From contig DASUSH010000055.1 in assembly GCA_036375215.1 (NCBI GenBank), positions 1-20,272 of the forward strand: a DNA stretch of 20,272 bases, read 5' to 3'. Made by a program: the position numbers and the translations under genes. Every line of letters starts with the position of its first letter. Position 1 is the first letter of the stretch. The notes under the pieces were generated by a model, which worked only from the letters and a program-made list of their open reading frames with translations, made no database searches and was not told the origin of the DNA. The DNA is from DASUSH01 sp036375215 (GTDB lineage Bacteria > Actinomycetota > Thermoleophilia > Solirubrobacterales > 70-9). Below, piece by piece: positions 6,641-13,992 of this stretch.

Positions 6641-7645
6641 TCAGCGCGTCATGCTGTCGGCCCGCCGGCTGCGGCCGATCGGCAGCCCCCCCGCCTCGCG
6701 CGGCCCCTCGTCATCGAGGTGGCGGCGACGGCGGCGGATGTAGAACCGGCGCTGGATGAAAAGGGTGAGGATGCCGGCGAGCAAGATCGCGGTGAGGTTG
6801 AGCGAGAGCTGGCCCATCGCCCCCACCCACTCGCTCAGGTCGCCGAGCGCGGCCGCGACGCCGATATTGGCGGCGGCCGGGATCGTGGTGACCGAGATCA
6901 GCACCCCGATCAGGGCGCCCGACTTCGCGGCGGTCAGCGAGAGGACCCCCGCCGTCCCGGCGAGGAAGGCGACGAGGAACGAGAAGAAGTCGGGGTTCGA
7001 GATGAACTCGGTGAACGGGTGGTCCTGCTGAGCGAACTCATCCGGGACGAGGTCGACGGCGTCGAGCCCCACGACGAGCAGGAAGCTGGCCGTGATCCCC
7101 ACGGGGAAGCCGATCGCGAGCGCGATCAGGGATCGCCTGGCCAGGTCCCGTCGTTTCTGCACGGCGGCGACGCAGAGGGCCGCCAGCGGGCCGAACTCGG
7201 GGCCGACGACCATCGCGCCGATGATCAGGACGACCTGGTCGAGGATGATCCCGCAGGCGGCGATCATGGTCGCGAGCGCCATGAACGCGAGGAAGCTCGC
7301 CGAGAGCTCGACGTTCTCCGAGGTCCGGGCCTCGACCTCCTCCCAGACGACGGCGTCGGACGGCAGGCCCACCGCGGCCTTCTCGGCCGTGGTGGCGACG
7401 CGCGAGATCTGCGAGTCGATGTCCTCCATCGCGATCGAGCCCTCGCGGTCGATCTCGAGCTCTTTCAGGTCGGAGACGACGACGCTCGCATCCTCGCGGG
7501 CGACGTCGCAGAGGATCACGTCGCCCATCGGCTTCTCGGCCGCGCGCTCGAGGAAGATCAGGTTGCATACGGACGGCGTCGCCCTGAGCAGTTCGAGCGT
7601 GTGATCGGTCGAGTGTGGCGGTACCACGATCCGGAGGTGGATCAT
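6641..7645 (-). CDS. DUF389 family membrane protein
   Basis: A 334-residue protein. A soluble N-terminal part (1-112) begins IHLRIVVPPHSTDHTLELL, an alpha/beta ligand-binding-like segment typical of DUF389. The membrane domain (about 113-305) has six hydrophobic helices. The family signature is clear: ASFLAFMALATMIAACGI, QVVLIIGAMVVGPEFGPL (the conserved iGaMvv.Pe.gPl core), then FLAGTAGVLSLTAAKSGALI and TTIPAAANIGVAAALGD. The C-terminal tail from about 306 is Arg-rich and cytoplasmic. The function is unknown; a transporter-like role is often assumed for the family. The start codon lies 21 bp from that of the divergent PHP phosphatase, and the two share a symmetric -10 element. Confidence 0.9.
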   Translation of the reverse strand: MIHLRIVVPPHSTDHTLELLRATPSVCNLIFLERAAEKPMGDVILCDVAREDASVVVSDLKELEIDREGSIAMEDIDSQISRVATTAEKAAVGLPSDAVVWEEVEARTSENVELSASFLAFMALATMIAACGIILDQVVLIIGAMVVGPEFGPLAALCVAAVQKRRDLARRSLIALAIGFPVGITASFLLVVGLDAVDLVPDEFAQQDHPFTEFISNPDFFSFLVAFLAGTAGVLSLTAAKSGALIGVLISVTTIPAAANIGVAAALGDLSEWVGAMGQLSLNLTAILLAGILTLFIQRRFYIRRRRRHLDDEGPREAGGLPIGRSRRADSMTR

Positions 7646-7652
7646 CCGCGGC

Positions 7653-7659
7653 TAGCGTA
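7653..7659. promoter_or_regulatory. Shared symmetric -10 element for two divergent leaderless genes
   Basis: The 7-bp TAGCGTA reads TAGCGT on the plus strand (7653-7658), 8 nt before GTG 7667, and TACGCT on the minus strand (7659-7654), 8 nt before ATG 7645. Only 21 bp separate the two start codons, so no ordinary leader with a Shine-Dalgarno is possible for either gene. Confidence 0.6.
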
Positions 7660-7666
7660 ACCAGCC

Positions 7667-8491
7667 GTGCTCACGGATTACCACCTCCACCTGCGGCCGG
7701 ACGAGGCCGGGACCGCGGCCGAGGCCTATTTCACGGAGGCCAACGTCGGCCGCTACCTGGAGGCCGCCGAGGCGGCCGGGGTCGGGGAGCTGGGGGTCTC
7801 CGAGCACGTCCACCGGTTCCGCGACGCGCTCGCGGTGTGGCGGCACCCGTTCTGGGAGCAGCAGGCCGTCGACGACCTCGCCGCCTACTGCGAGTTCGTG
7901 CGCTCGACCCCGCTGCGGCTCGGGATCGAGATGGACTTCGTGCCCGGTGCGGAGGACCGGATCGCCTCGCTCCTGGACGCCCACGACTTCGACTACGTCG
8001 TCGGCTCGGTGCACTTCGTCGGCGACGTGGCCGTGGACCACGACGGCTTCGACGCCTGGGAGGCGACCGGCGACGCCGACCGGGTCTGGACGCGGTACTT
8101 CGAGATGCTCGCAGAGGCCGCGCGCTCGGGCCTTTTCGACATCCTCGCCCACCCCGACCTCGTCAAGGTCTGGGGCAAGGGGCGGCCGCTCCCCGACCGC
8201 GACCCGCGGTACTTCTACGAGCCCGCGGTCGAGGCGATCGCCGAGTCGGGGATCGCCGTGGAGGTCTCGACCGCCGGCCTGCGCAAACCGGTCGGCGAGA
8301 TCTACCCCTCGCCGGCGCTGGCCGCGATGTGCGTCGACGCCGGGGCGCCGTTCGCGCTCTCCTCGGACGCGCACGTTCCGGAGCAGATCGGCTACCGCTA
8401 CGACGCCGCCCGCGAATTCCTCGATGATCTGGGCGTGGAGGAGATCGCCGTCTTCGAGCGCCGCGAGCGCAGGCTGGAGCCGATCGGGTGA
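7667..8491 (+). CDS. PHP-family histidinol-phosphatase (HisK/HisJ type)
   Basis: The 274-residue PHP-domain metal-dependent phosphatase is the length of HisJ-type histidinol-phosphatases, which remove phosphate from L-histidinol phosphate in histidine synthesis. The trinuclear metal site looks complete: H6 and H8 (DYHLHL), H47 (SEHVH), E88 (GIEMDF), H116 (GSVHF), H162 (AHPDL), D234 and H236 (SSDAH). WGKGRPLPD and STAGLRKP are family-like. Other PHP phosphoesterases are possible, but the motif set fits HisK best. It starts at GTG 7667, leaderless from the shared -10. The stop overlaps the ispF start in a GTGA arrangement, so ispF is probably translationally coupled. No other his genes are in the window. 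Confidence 0.85.
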   Translation: MLTDYHLHLRPDEAGTAAEAYFTEANVGRYLEAAEAAGVGELGVSEHVHRFRDALAVWRHPFWEQQAVDDLAAYCEFVRSTPLRLGIEMDFVPGAEDRIASLLDAHDFDYVVGSVHFVGDVAVDHDGFDAWEATGDADRVWTRYFEMLAEAARSGLFDILAHPDLVKVWGKGRPLPDRDPRYFYEPAVEAIAESGIAVEVSTAGLRKPVGEIYPSPALAAMCVDAGAPFALSSDAHVPEQIGYRYDAAREFLDDLGVEEIAVFERRERRLEPIG

Positions 8492-8946
8492 GGGTCGGCA
8501 CCGGCTACGACAGCCATCGCTTCGCCGCGCCCGCGGACGGCCGCCGGCTCGTCCTCGCCGGCGTCGAGGTCGAGCACGACCGGGGTCTCGCCGGCCACTC
8601 GGATGCCGACGTCGTCTGTCACGCGGTAATCGACGCGCTTCTCGGCGCCGCGGGCCTCGGTGACGTCGGCACCCATTTCCCCGCCGACGACGAGACCTGG
8701 CGGGACGCCGACTCCCTCGACCTGCTGCGCACCGTGCTCGGCATGCTCTCGGGCCCCGTGCTGAACGTCGACGCGACCGTGATCTGCGAGCAGCCGCGGC
8801 TCGCCGGGTACCGCGGCGACATGGAGGCGAACCTGCGCGAAACGCTGGGGGCACCGGCGAGCGTCAAGGCGACGACCAACGAGGGCATGGGCTGGATCGG
8901 CCGCGGCGAGGGCATCGCCTGCATCGCGGTCGCGTTGATTGACTAA
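8488..8946 (+). CDS. ispF: 2-C-methyl-D-erythritol 2,4-cyclodiphosphate synthase IspF
   Basis: The enzyme cyclises CDP-ME 2-phosphate to MEcPP with release of CMP, as a trimer with zinc at the subunit interface. The 152 residues are of usual length. Metal ligands D8 and H10 (GYDSHRF) and H45 (DVVCHAVIDALLGAA) are present. HSDAD (37-41) and the loop GDVGTHFPADD match the family, as do the CDP-binding VKATTNEGMGW and IGRGEGIACIAVAL near the C-terminus. The usual DVH is DSH here, a mild change. GTG 8488 overlaps the upstream phosphatase stop by 4 bp. A 49-bp gap with a new promoter follows. Confidence 0.97.
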   Translation: MRVGTGYDSHRFAAPADGRRLVLAGVEVEHDRGLAGHSDADVVCHAVIDALLGAAGLGDVGTHFPADDETWRDADSLDLLRTVLGMLSGPVLNVDATVICEQPRLAGYRGDMEANLRETLGAPASVKATTNEGMGWIGRGEGIACIAVALID

Positions 8947-8981
8947 ACCTACGAGGTGTGACGCGCGGACGCGCGGGTAAA

Positions 8982-8987
8982 TAAGGT
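8982..8987 (+). promoter_or_regulatory. -10 box of the acyl-CoA synthetase gene, leaderless
   Basis: TAAGGT is followed by exactly 8 nt and then ATG 8996. A -35-like GTGACG lies at 8958-8963 with an 18-nt spacer. No Shine-Dalgarno is present. Confidence 0.5.
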
Positions 8988-8995
8988 TCGGCCCG

Positions 8996-10723
8996 ATGGC
9001 TATTCGCTCCAGACTCTCCGAGATCGCCGTGCGCCTCCCCGGCGCCTCGGCTGCCAAGAAGATTCCAGCCGGCCCGCTCGGTCAGCTCGTCGATGCTCCG
9101 TTCAACGCCCGCACGCTCTACGAGGCGGGCGTGATCTCGTTTGACCATCCCAGCCGCATCCCGAAGACGCTTCGGGAGCTCTCCCGGTGGGGCGCCGGCC
9201 CGGCGGCCGGAGTCGTCACCGGCGCGATCGCCCGCGGTGACGAGGCCGCGCTCGTCGACGACGCCGGCTCGCTCAGCTTCTCCGAGATGCAGACCCGCTC
9301 GAACGCGCTCGCGCACGCGCTCGCCGACGAGGGCCTCGGCGAAGGCGACGGGGTCGCGATCATGTGCCGCAACCACCGTGGCTTCCTCGACGCCACGCTC
9401 GCCGTGGCCAAGCTCGGGGCCCACGCGCTCTACCTGAACACCGCATTTGCCGCGCCCCAGCTCGCCGGCGTCGTCGAGAGCGAAGAGCCCGCCGCGATCA
9501 TCTATGACGAGGAGTTCCGCGAGCTCCTGAGCGAGGCGCTCGAGGAGGACGCCGCCGAGGGCATGAAGCGTTTCGTCGCTTGGTCCGACAGCGACGAGGA
9601 AGATGCGCCCGCCCAGGCCGCGACCGGCGACGTGCCGGACACCGCGATCGAGGACCTGATCGCATCCGGGAACGGCGCCGACCTGACGCCGCCCTCGGAG
9701 GGGGCTCGCTTCGTGATCCTCACGTCGGGCACCACCGGTACTCCCAAGGGCGCGCAGCGCAGCGCGCCCGCCTCGCTGGCGCCGCTCGCCGCGATGTTCT
9801 CGCGGATCCCGCTGAAGGCGGAGGAGCGCACGATGATCGCCGCCCCGCTCTTCCACAGCTGGGGGATGGCCCACTTCCAGCTCGGCCTCTCTCTGCGCTC
9901 GACCTTCATCCTGCGCCGCAAGTTCGATCCGGAGGAGACGCTGCGCGCGACCGCCGAGAGCGGCGCGACGGCGCTCGTCGTCGTCCCGGTGATGATGCAG
10001 CGGATCCTCGAGCTGGACGAGGAGACGATCCGCCGGTACGACCTGTCCGGCCTCCGCGTGACCGCCGCGAGCGGCTCGGCCCTGCCCGGCGAGCTCGCGA
10101 CGAAGTGGATGGACACATTCGGCGACAACCTCTACAACCTCTACGGCTCGACCGAGGTCGCCTGGGCGACGATCGCGACGCCGGAGGACCTGCGTGCCGC
10201 GCCCGGCACGGCCGGGCTCCCGCCGCGGGGCACCGTCGTCAAGATCGTCGACCAGGAGGGAGACGGGGAGGTCCCCGAGGGCGAGACCGGCCGGATCTTC
10301 GTCGGCAACGAGATGGCCTTCGAGGGCTACACGGGCGGCGGCGGCAAGGACGAGTACCAGGGCCTGCTCTCGAGCGGCGACGTCGGCCACTTCGACGACG
10401 CGGGGCGCCTGTTCATCGACGGCCGCGACGACGAGATGATCGTCTCGGGCGGCGAGAACGTGTTCCCCCGCGAGGTCGAGGACCTGCTCGCCGACCACGA
10501 CGGGGTCAAGGAGGTCGCGGTGATCGGCGTGGACGACGACGAGTTCGGCCAGCGCCTGAAGGCGTTCGTCGTCACCGGGGACGGCGGCGACCCCTCGGAG
10601 GACGAGCTCAAGAAGTACGTGAAGAAGAACCTCGCCGGCTACAAGGTCCCGCGCGAGATCGAGTTCCTCGACGAGCTGCCGCGAAACGCGACCGGCAAGG
10701 TCCTGAAGCGCGAGCTGGTTTGA
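8996..10723 (+). CDS. AMP-binding acyl-CoA synthetase (FadD type)
   Basis: A 575-residue ANL-superfamily enzyme that activates a carboxylic acid, most likely a fatty acid, to acyl-AMP and then acyl-CoA. Core motifs are intact: the A3 P-loop LTSGTTGTPKG (242-252), A5 YNLYGSTEVAW (380-390), A7 SSGDVGHFDDAGRLFIDGR (459-477, D462), A8 GRDDEMIVSGGENVFPREVE (476-495) and A10 LPRNATGKVLKREL with the catalytic Lys K568. The extended N-terminus before the adenylation core (about 1-80) resembles that of mycobacterial FadD2/FadD12-like enzymes, from memory. Chain-length preference cannot be read from the sequence. It is a single-gene unit with its own leaderless promoter. The next lipid genes, on the opposite strand, converge on it. 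Confidence 0.93.
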   Translation: MAIRSRLSEIAVRLPGASAAKKIPAGPLGQLVDAPFNARTLYEAGVISFDHPSRIPKTLRELSRWGAGPAAGVVTGAIARGDEAALVDDAGSLSFSEMQTRSNALAHALADEGLGEGDGVAIMCRNHRGFLDATLAVAKLGAHALYLNTAFAAPQLAGVVESEEPAAIIYDEEFRELLSEALEEDAAEGMKRFVAWSDSDEEDAPAQAATGDVPDTAIEDLIASGNGADLTPPSEGARFVILTSGTTGTPKGAQRSAPASLAPLAAMFSRIPLKAEERTMIAAPLFHSWGMAHFQLGLSLRSTFILRRKFDPEETLRATAESGATALVVVPVMMQRILELDEETIRRYDLSGLRVTAASGSALPGELATKWMDTFGDNLYNLYGSTEVAWATIATPEDLRAAPGTAGLPPRGTVVKIVDQEGDGEVPEGETGRIFVGNEMAFEGYTGGGGKDEYQGLLSSGDVGHFDDAGRLFIDGRDDEMIVSGGENVFPREVEDLLADHDGVKEVAVIGVDDDEFGQRLKAFVVTGDGGDPSEDELKKYVKKNLAGYKVPREIEFLDELPRNATGKVLKRELV

Positions 10724-10732
10724 GCGCCGCGC

Positions 10733-10985
10733 TCACCCCAGCTTGATCGAACGCGACTTGCCCTCGAGGCAGGTGCCCAGCCCGGGGATCGCGGTCTCAC
10801 CGACCTCCGCGTAGTAGCGGCCGTCGGCGTTTGGCTCCTTGGCGACGTAGCCACCGGTGGCTGAGCTGAGACCGGATGTGACCTTCGGGTCGCGCCCGCG
10901 TCTGACCTCGAAGACCTTGACCTCGCCGAGGCAGCGGACCTGTTCAGAGCTCAGCTTGCCGGTCCCAGCGAACTGTACGACGATC
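10733..10985 (-). pseudogene. Decayed 3' fragment of a secreted Ig-like-domain protein
   Basis: After the SRPBCC stop codon the minus strand stays open for about 83 codons to TGA at 10733. The frame encodes one recognisable module: SSEQVRCLGEVKVFEVRRGR, a Gly/Asn/Asp-containing middle, DGRYYAEVGE, GLGTCLEGKSRSIKLG. The pattern of two Cys, V.VF, G.YYA and C...S resembles the C-terminal domain of many secreted actinobacterial proteins. No ATG, GTG or TTG occurs in the frame after the SRPBCC stop; the only start (GTG 11038) lies inside the SRPBCC gene. There is no signal peptide. Codons such as GTA, AGA, ACA, CCA and TCA are commoner than in neighbouring genes. I read it as a truncated remnant, though read-through expression cannot be excluded. 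Confidence 0.5.
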
Positions 10986-11483
10986 TCAGGCCGTCGTGGC
11001 GGCCTCGCGCTCGGCTCGCCGGCGGGCGGCCTCGGCACGGAGCTTCTCGTGCTCGACCTGGCGCTTGAGCTGGTGGAGCGAGCGGCGCAGGTGGCTGGAG
11101 ATCGTCGGCGCCGAGACCCATTCGGAGATCAGGCCCGGGATACCGGAGCCGGCGATGCCGTAGGAGTAGCGCAGCTCGACCCGGGTCCGGTGCTCGTCCA
11201 CCTCGCGCAGGCGGAAGCGGCCGCGCTGGTCGACGCCCGTGACCGAGTTCCAGGCGAGGTCGCGAGGGCGGTCCCACTCGACCATCTCGACGAGCCCGCC
11301 GACCTCGGCGGAGCCGACCTTGATCAGCATCCGGTAGCGGGCGCCGAGGCCGCTCGGGGTGTCCCCGCGGACCTCCCAGCGGGTGACGCCCGACATGAAG
11401 TGCAGCCAGTTCGCGGGGTCCTCGAGGTAGTCCCAGACCTGCTCCGGGCTCGCCGAGACCACGATCGACTCCTTCAGCCGCAC
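10986..11483 (-). CDS. SRPBCC (START-like) family protein
   Basis: A 165-residue small soluble protein. The SRPBCC/polyketide-cyclase-like fold starts VRLKESIVVSASPEQVWDYL, the usual beta strand followed by an ExVW helix, and continues through WEVRGDTPSGLGARYRML and VEMVEWDRPRDLAWNSVTG. These proteins form a hydrophobic cavity for lipids or other apolar ligands. From about residue 133 the C-terminus is a Lys/Arg/Glu/Ala-rich amphipathic helix, likely a coiled coil. The start is GTG 11483, with an AGGTGA Shine-Dalgarno at the stop codon of the upstream acyltransferase gene, 8 bp away. The tight pairing suggests they act on the same lipid. The ligand is unknown. Confidence 0.8.
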   Translation of the reverse strand: MRLKESIVVSASPEQVWDYLEDPANWLHFMSGVTRWEVRGDTPSGLGARYRMLIKVGSAEVGGLVEMVEWDRPRDLAWNSVTGVDQRGRFRLREVDEHRTRVELRYSYGIAGSGIPGLISEWVSAPTISSHLRRSLHQLKRQVEHEKLRAEAARRRAEREAATTA

Positions 11484-11491
11484 GCGATCAC

Positions 11492-12487
11492 CTACCCGAT
11501 CACCGGGTAGCGGCGCTCGGCGTAGAGCGAGTCGAGCGTCTCCTGCATCTTCCGCGTCACGTGCTCGTAGACCTCGTCGACGTCGGGATCCTCGCCGAAC
11601 TGCTCGGTGAGCTCGATCGGGGGCAGCACCTCGATGGTGAGCTTCGCCGGGAACGGGATCCGCGGCAGGAAGTCGCCGACGCTCAGCCCCCATGGCGGCG
11701 CCACGGTGAGCGGCAGCACCTTCAGGCGGAACAGCTTGTCGAGCAGGAGCAGCCGCGCGAGCCAGTCGCCGCGGCTCAGGACGAGCGCGGTCTCCTGGCC
11801 GCCGGCGGAGACGACCGGGACGATCGGCACGCCCTCGTTGAGCGCGAGCCGGATGAAGCCCTTGCGGCCGCCGAAGTCGACCTTGCCACCCTCCCAGGTC
11901 GGCCGGTGGACCTCCCAGTCGCCGCCCGGGTAGACGAGCAGCGCGGCGCCCTCGCGGAGCGCCTGCTGGGCGTGCTCGTGGGAGGCGGCGACGGTGCCGT
12001 AGCGGCGCAGGATCGGCCCGAACGGGGAGGCGAGGACGAGGTTGTGGGCGAGCTGGTAGAAGGCGCGCTCGACGCCGAAGTAGGTGTAGAAGGCGAGCGT
12101 CAGCAGGTGCGTGTCGGGCGTCAGGTTGCCGCCCGAGTGGTTGCCGACGAGCAGCACCGGCCTGTCCTCGGGGATGTTGCCCAGGTTGCGGACTTCGCCC
12201 CGGAACCAGATGCTGGTCGCGAGCCAGAGGGTCGGCAGGTTGGCGCGGATGTAATCGGGGTCCCGCTCGTCGAGGTCGGCGTGGAGCGCCCCGGCGAAGC
12301 GGTTCCCGACGGTGGAGGCCAGCGCCCGGCCGGCGCCGGCGAGGCGACCGGTCAGGCCGCCGGCGATGCCGGTCAGCGCGTCGGTGATGCCTACCGTCGT
12401 GTCCTCCTCGGCGGACGCGGTGGCGCGCTCATAGTCGCCCGATCCGTTCGTCGAGGCGTCGGTGTCGAGTGTCGTCGGGTCCCCCAT
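11492..12487 (-). CDS. PlsC-like lysophospholipid/glycerolipid acyltransferase, atypical motifs
   Basis: A 331-residue protein of the glycerolipid acyltransferase superfamily. The first 75 residues are a low-complexity, Ser/Thr/Gly/Ala-rich extension. The core has VLLVGNHSGGNLTPDT (111-126), FGPILRRYGTVAAS (156-169), ALLVYPGGDWEVHRP (182-196) and IVPVVSAGGQE. Instead of canonical NHxxxxD, the His (H117) is followed by SGG with the next Asp eight residues on (D125). FPEGTR is replaced by YPGGD. This variant occurs in a recognised subgroup of bacterial acyltransferases; whether it acylates lysophosphatidate, a diacylglycerol or another acceptor is open. ATG 12487 is leaderless, 8 nt after TAGACT. 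It is followed by the SRPBCC gene and probably cotranscribed with it. Confidence 0.85.
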   Translation of the reverse strand: MGDPTTLDTDASTNGSGDYERATASAEEDTTVGITDALTGIAGGLTGRLAGAGRALASTVGNRFAGALHADLDERDPDYIRANLPTLWLATSIWFRGEVRNLGNIPEDRPVLLVGNHSGGNLTPDTHLLTLAFYTYFGVERAFYQLAHNLVLASPFGPILRRYGTVAASHEHAQQALREGAALLVYPGGDWEVHRPTWEGGKVDFGGRKGFIRLALNEGVPIVPVVSAGGQETALVLSRGDWLARLLLLDKLFRLKVLPLTVAPPWGLSVGDFLPRIPFPAKLTIEVLPPIELTEQFGEDPDVDEVYEHVTRKMQETLDSLYAERRYPVIG

Positions 12488-12495
12488 CGAATTCC

Positions 12496-12501
12496 AGTCT
12501 A
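12496..12501 (-). promoter_or_regulatory. -10 box of the acyltransferase-SRPBCC unit, leaderless
   Basis: TAGACT on the minus strand (12501-12496) is followed by 8 nt (GGAATTCG) and ATG 12487. There is no Shine-Dalgarno and no clear -35. Confidence 0.5.
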
Positions 12502-12603
12502 GATACCCGTACCCGAGCGCGGCCGGGCCGAATCAGCGCACCCCGTGGGCGCGGTCCAGCCAAGGGCGCGGCTGCCGGCCGATCGGCGCCCGGCCGGCCC
12601 GGA

Positions 12604-12609
12604 TAGCCT
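12604..12609 (+). promoter_or_regulatory. -10 box of cysS, leaderless
   Basis: TAGCCT is followed by 8 nt (CCGCGGCG) and ATG 12618. There is no Shine-Dalgarno and no clear -35. The spacing argues for 12618 as the cysS start rather than longer in-frame options upstream. Confidence 0.5.
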
Positions 12610-12617
12610 CCGCGGCG

Positions 12618-13985
12618 ATGCGGGAAATCCGGATCAAGGACACGCTGAGCGGCGAGCTCAGGCCGCTCTCGGCGGGGCCCGGGGACGAGGTCGGCATCTA
12701 CGCCTGCGGGCCGACGACCTACGGGCGGATCCACGTCGGCAACGCGCGCCCCTACGTCGTCTTCATGCTCCTGCGCCGCTTCCTGGAGCACGAGGGCCTG
12801 CGACCGCGGCTGGTGATCAACGTCACGGACGTGAACGACAAGATCTACGACGCCGCGCGCGCCGCCGGCCGGCCCTCGGCCGAATGGGCGAAGGCGATGA
12901 CCGACGGCTACGTCGAGGACACGGGCCGCCTCGGGCTCGGCCGCCCCGACGCCGAGCCGCGCGCGAGCGGGACGATCGACGGCATCATCGAATTGATCGC
13001 CGACCTGGTCGAATCGGGCCACGCGTACGAGTCCGGCGGCGACGTCTACTTCAGGGTCCGCAGCTTCGACGGCTACGGCAAGCTCTCCAACCGCAACCCC
13101 GACGACATGGATCAGGGTGAGGAGGCGGGCGCCGCCGAGCTCAAGGAGGACCGCCTGGACTTCGCGCTCTGGAAGGCGAGCAAGGAGGGCGAGGACACCG
13201 CCTGGCCGTCGCCGTGGGGAGAGGGGCGGCCCGGGTGGCACATCGAGTGCTCGGCGATGGCCGAAGCCGAGCTCGGCACCGGGTTCGCGATCCACGGAGG
13301 CGGCTCCGACCTCGTCTTCCCCCATCACGAGAACGAGATCGCGCAGTCCGAGGCGGCGCGCGGCGCCCCCTTCGCGCGCGCCTGGATGCACAACGGCATG
13401 GTCGAGATCGCCGCCGAGAAGATGTCGAAGTCGGTCGGCAACATCTTCCAGCTCGCGACCGCGATCGACCGCTACGGCGGCGCGGCCGTGGTCGGCTTCC
13501 TCGCCTCCGGCCACTACCGCCAGCCGCTCGAGTTCTCGAAGGACGCGCTCGAGGAGTCCGTCGCCCGCAACGAGCGCATCCGCAACTTCCTTCGGCAACC
13601 GAGCGCTGGGCCCGACCCGGGGAGCGTGGGGTCTGACCCCCTGGTGACGGAGCGCAGGGAGAAGTTCCTCGACGCCCTCGCCGACGACTTCAACACGCCG
13701 CGGGCCCTCGCCGAGCTCTTCGAGCTGATCTCGGAGGCGAACCGGCGGCCGCTCCCCGGCGCGCGCGAGGCCGTGCTCGAGCTGCTGCCCCTGCTCGGCC
13801 TCGAGCGGCTGGCGGAGGCGGGCGAGGAGGCGGACGCCGAGGCCTCCGAGCTGCTCGCCGAGCGCGAGCGGGCCCGCGCCGACAGGGACTTCGAGCGGGC
13901 CGACCGGCTCCGCGACGAGCTCGCCGCGCGCGGCTGGGAGGTCCGCGACACGGCCGACGGTGCCCGGCTCGTCCGCCAGGCCTGA
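12618..13985 (+). CDS. cysS: Cysteinyl-tRNA synthetase
   Basis: A 455-residue class I aminoacyl-tRNA synthetase that charges tRNA-Cys. HIGH appears as HVGN (39-42) in CGPTTYGRIHVGN. KMSKS is exact at 268-272. The zinc site that selects cysteine is complete: C30, C211 (GWHIECSAM), H236 and E240 (HHENE). The helical DALR-type/anticodon region follows from about 345. Residues 330-341 (GPDPGSVGSDPL) form a Gly/Pro/Ser linker between the Rossmann/stem-contact part and the C-terminal helices. It is encoded by a short palindromic repeat pair (see 13607-13640) and looks inserted. rlmB begins 7 bp after the stop. The start, ATG 12618, matches the usual N-terminus and a leaderless promoter. Confidence 0.97.
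   Translation: MREIRIKDTLSGELRPLSAGPGDEVGIYACGPTTYGRIHVGNARPYVVFMLLRRFLEHEGLRPRLVINVTDVNDKIYDAARAAGRPSAEWAKAMTDGYVEDTGRLGLGRPDAEPRASGTIDGIIELIADLVESGHAYESGGDVYFRVRSFDGYGKLSNRNPDDMDQGEEAGAAELKEDRLDFALWKASKEGEDTAWPSPWGEGRPGWHIECSAMAEAELGTGFAIHGGGSDLVFPHHENEIAQSEAARGAPFARAWMHNGMVEIAAEKMSKSVGNIFQLATAIDRYGGAAVVGFLASGHYRQPLEFSKDALEESVARNERIRNFLRQPSAGPDPGSVGSDPLVTERREKFLDALADDFNTPRALAELFELISEANRRPLPGAREAVLELLPLLGLERLAEAGEEADAEASELLAERERARADRDFERADRLRDELAARGWEVRDTADGARLVRQA
13607..13640 (+). repeat. Short palindromic repeat pair inside cysS
   Basis: GGGGTCTGACCCC at 13628-13640 is a perfect inverted repeat with a 1-nt centre. A related but degenerate unit, TGGGCCCGACCC, lies at 13607-13618, with 8 nt between the units. 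Similar GGGGTC-N-GACCCC elements are known as dispersed short repeats in various bacterial genomes. In this window the intact unit was noticed only here. It is read in frame as a flexible linker. Confidence 0.5.
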
Positions 13986-13992
13986 CCCCGCG

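Noticed and set aside
8864..10498. A 544-codon minus-strand frame opposite the acyl-CoA synthetase
   Set aside because: It is a shadow of the synthetase, whose five core motifs are all on the plus strand.
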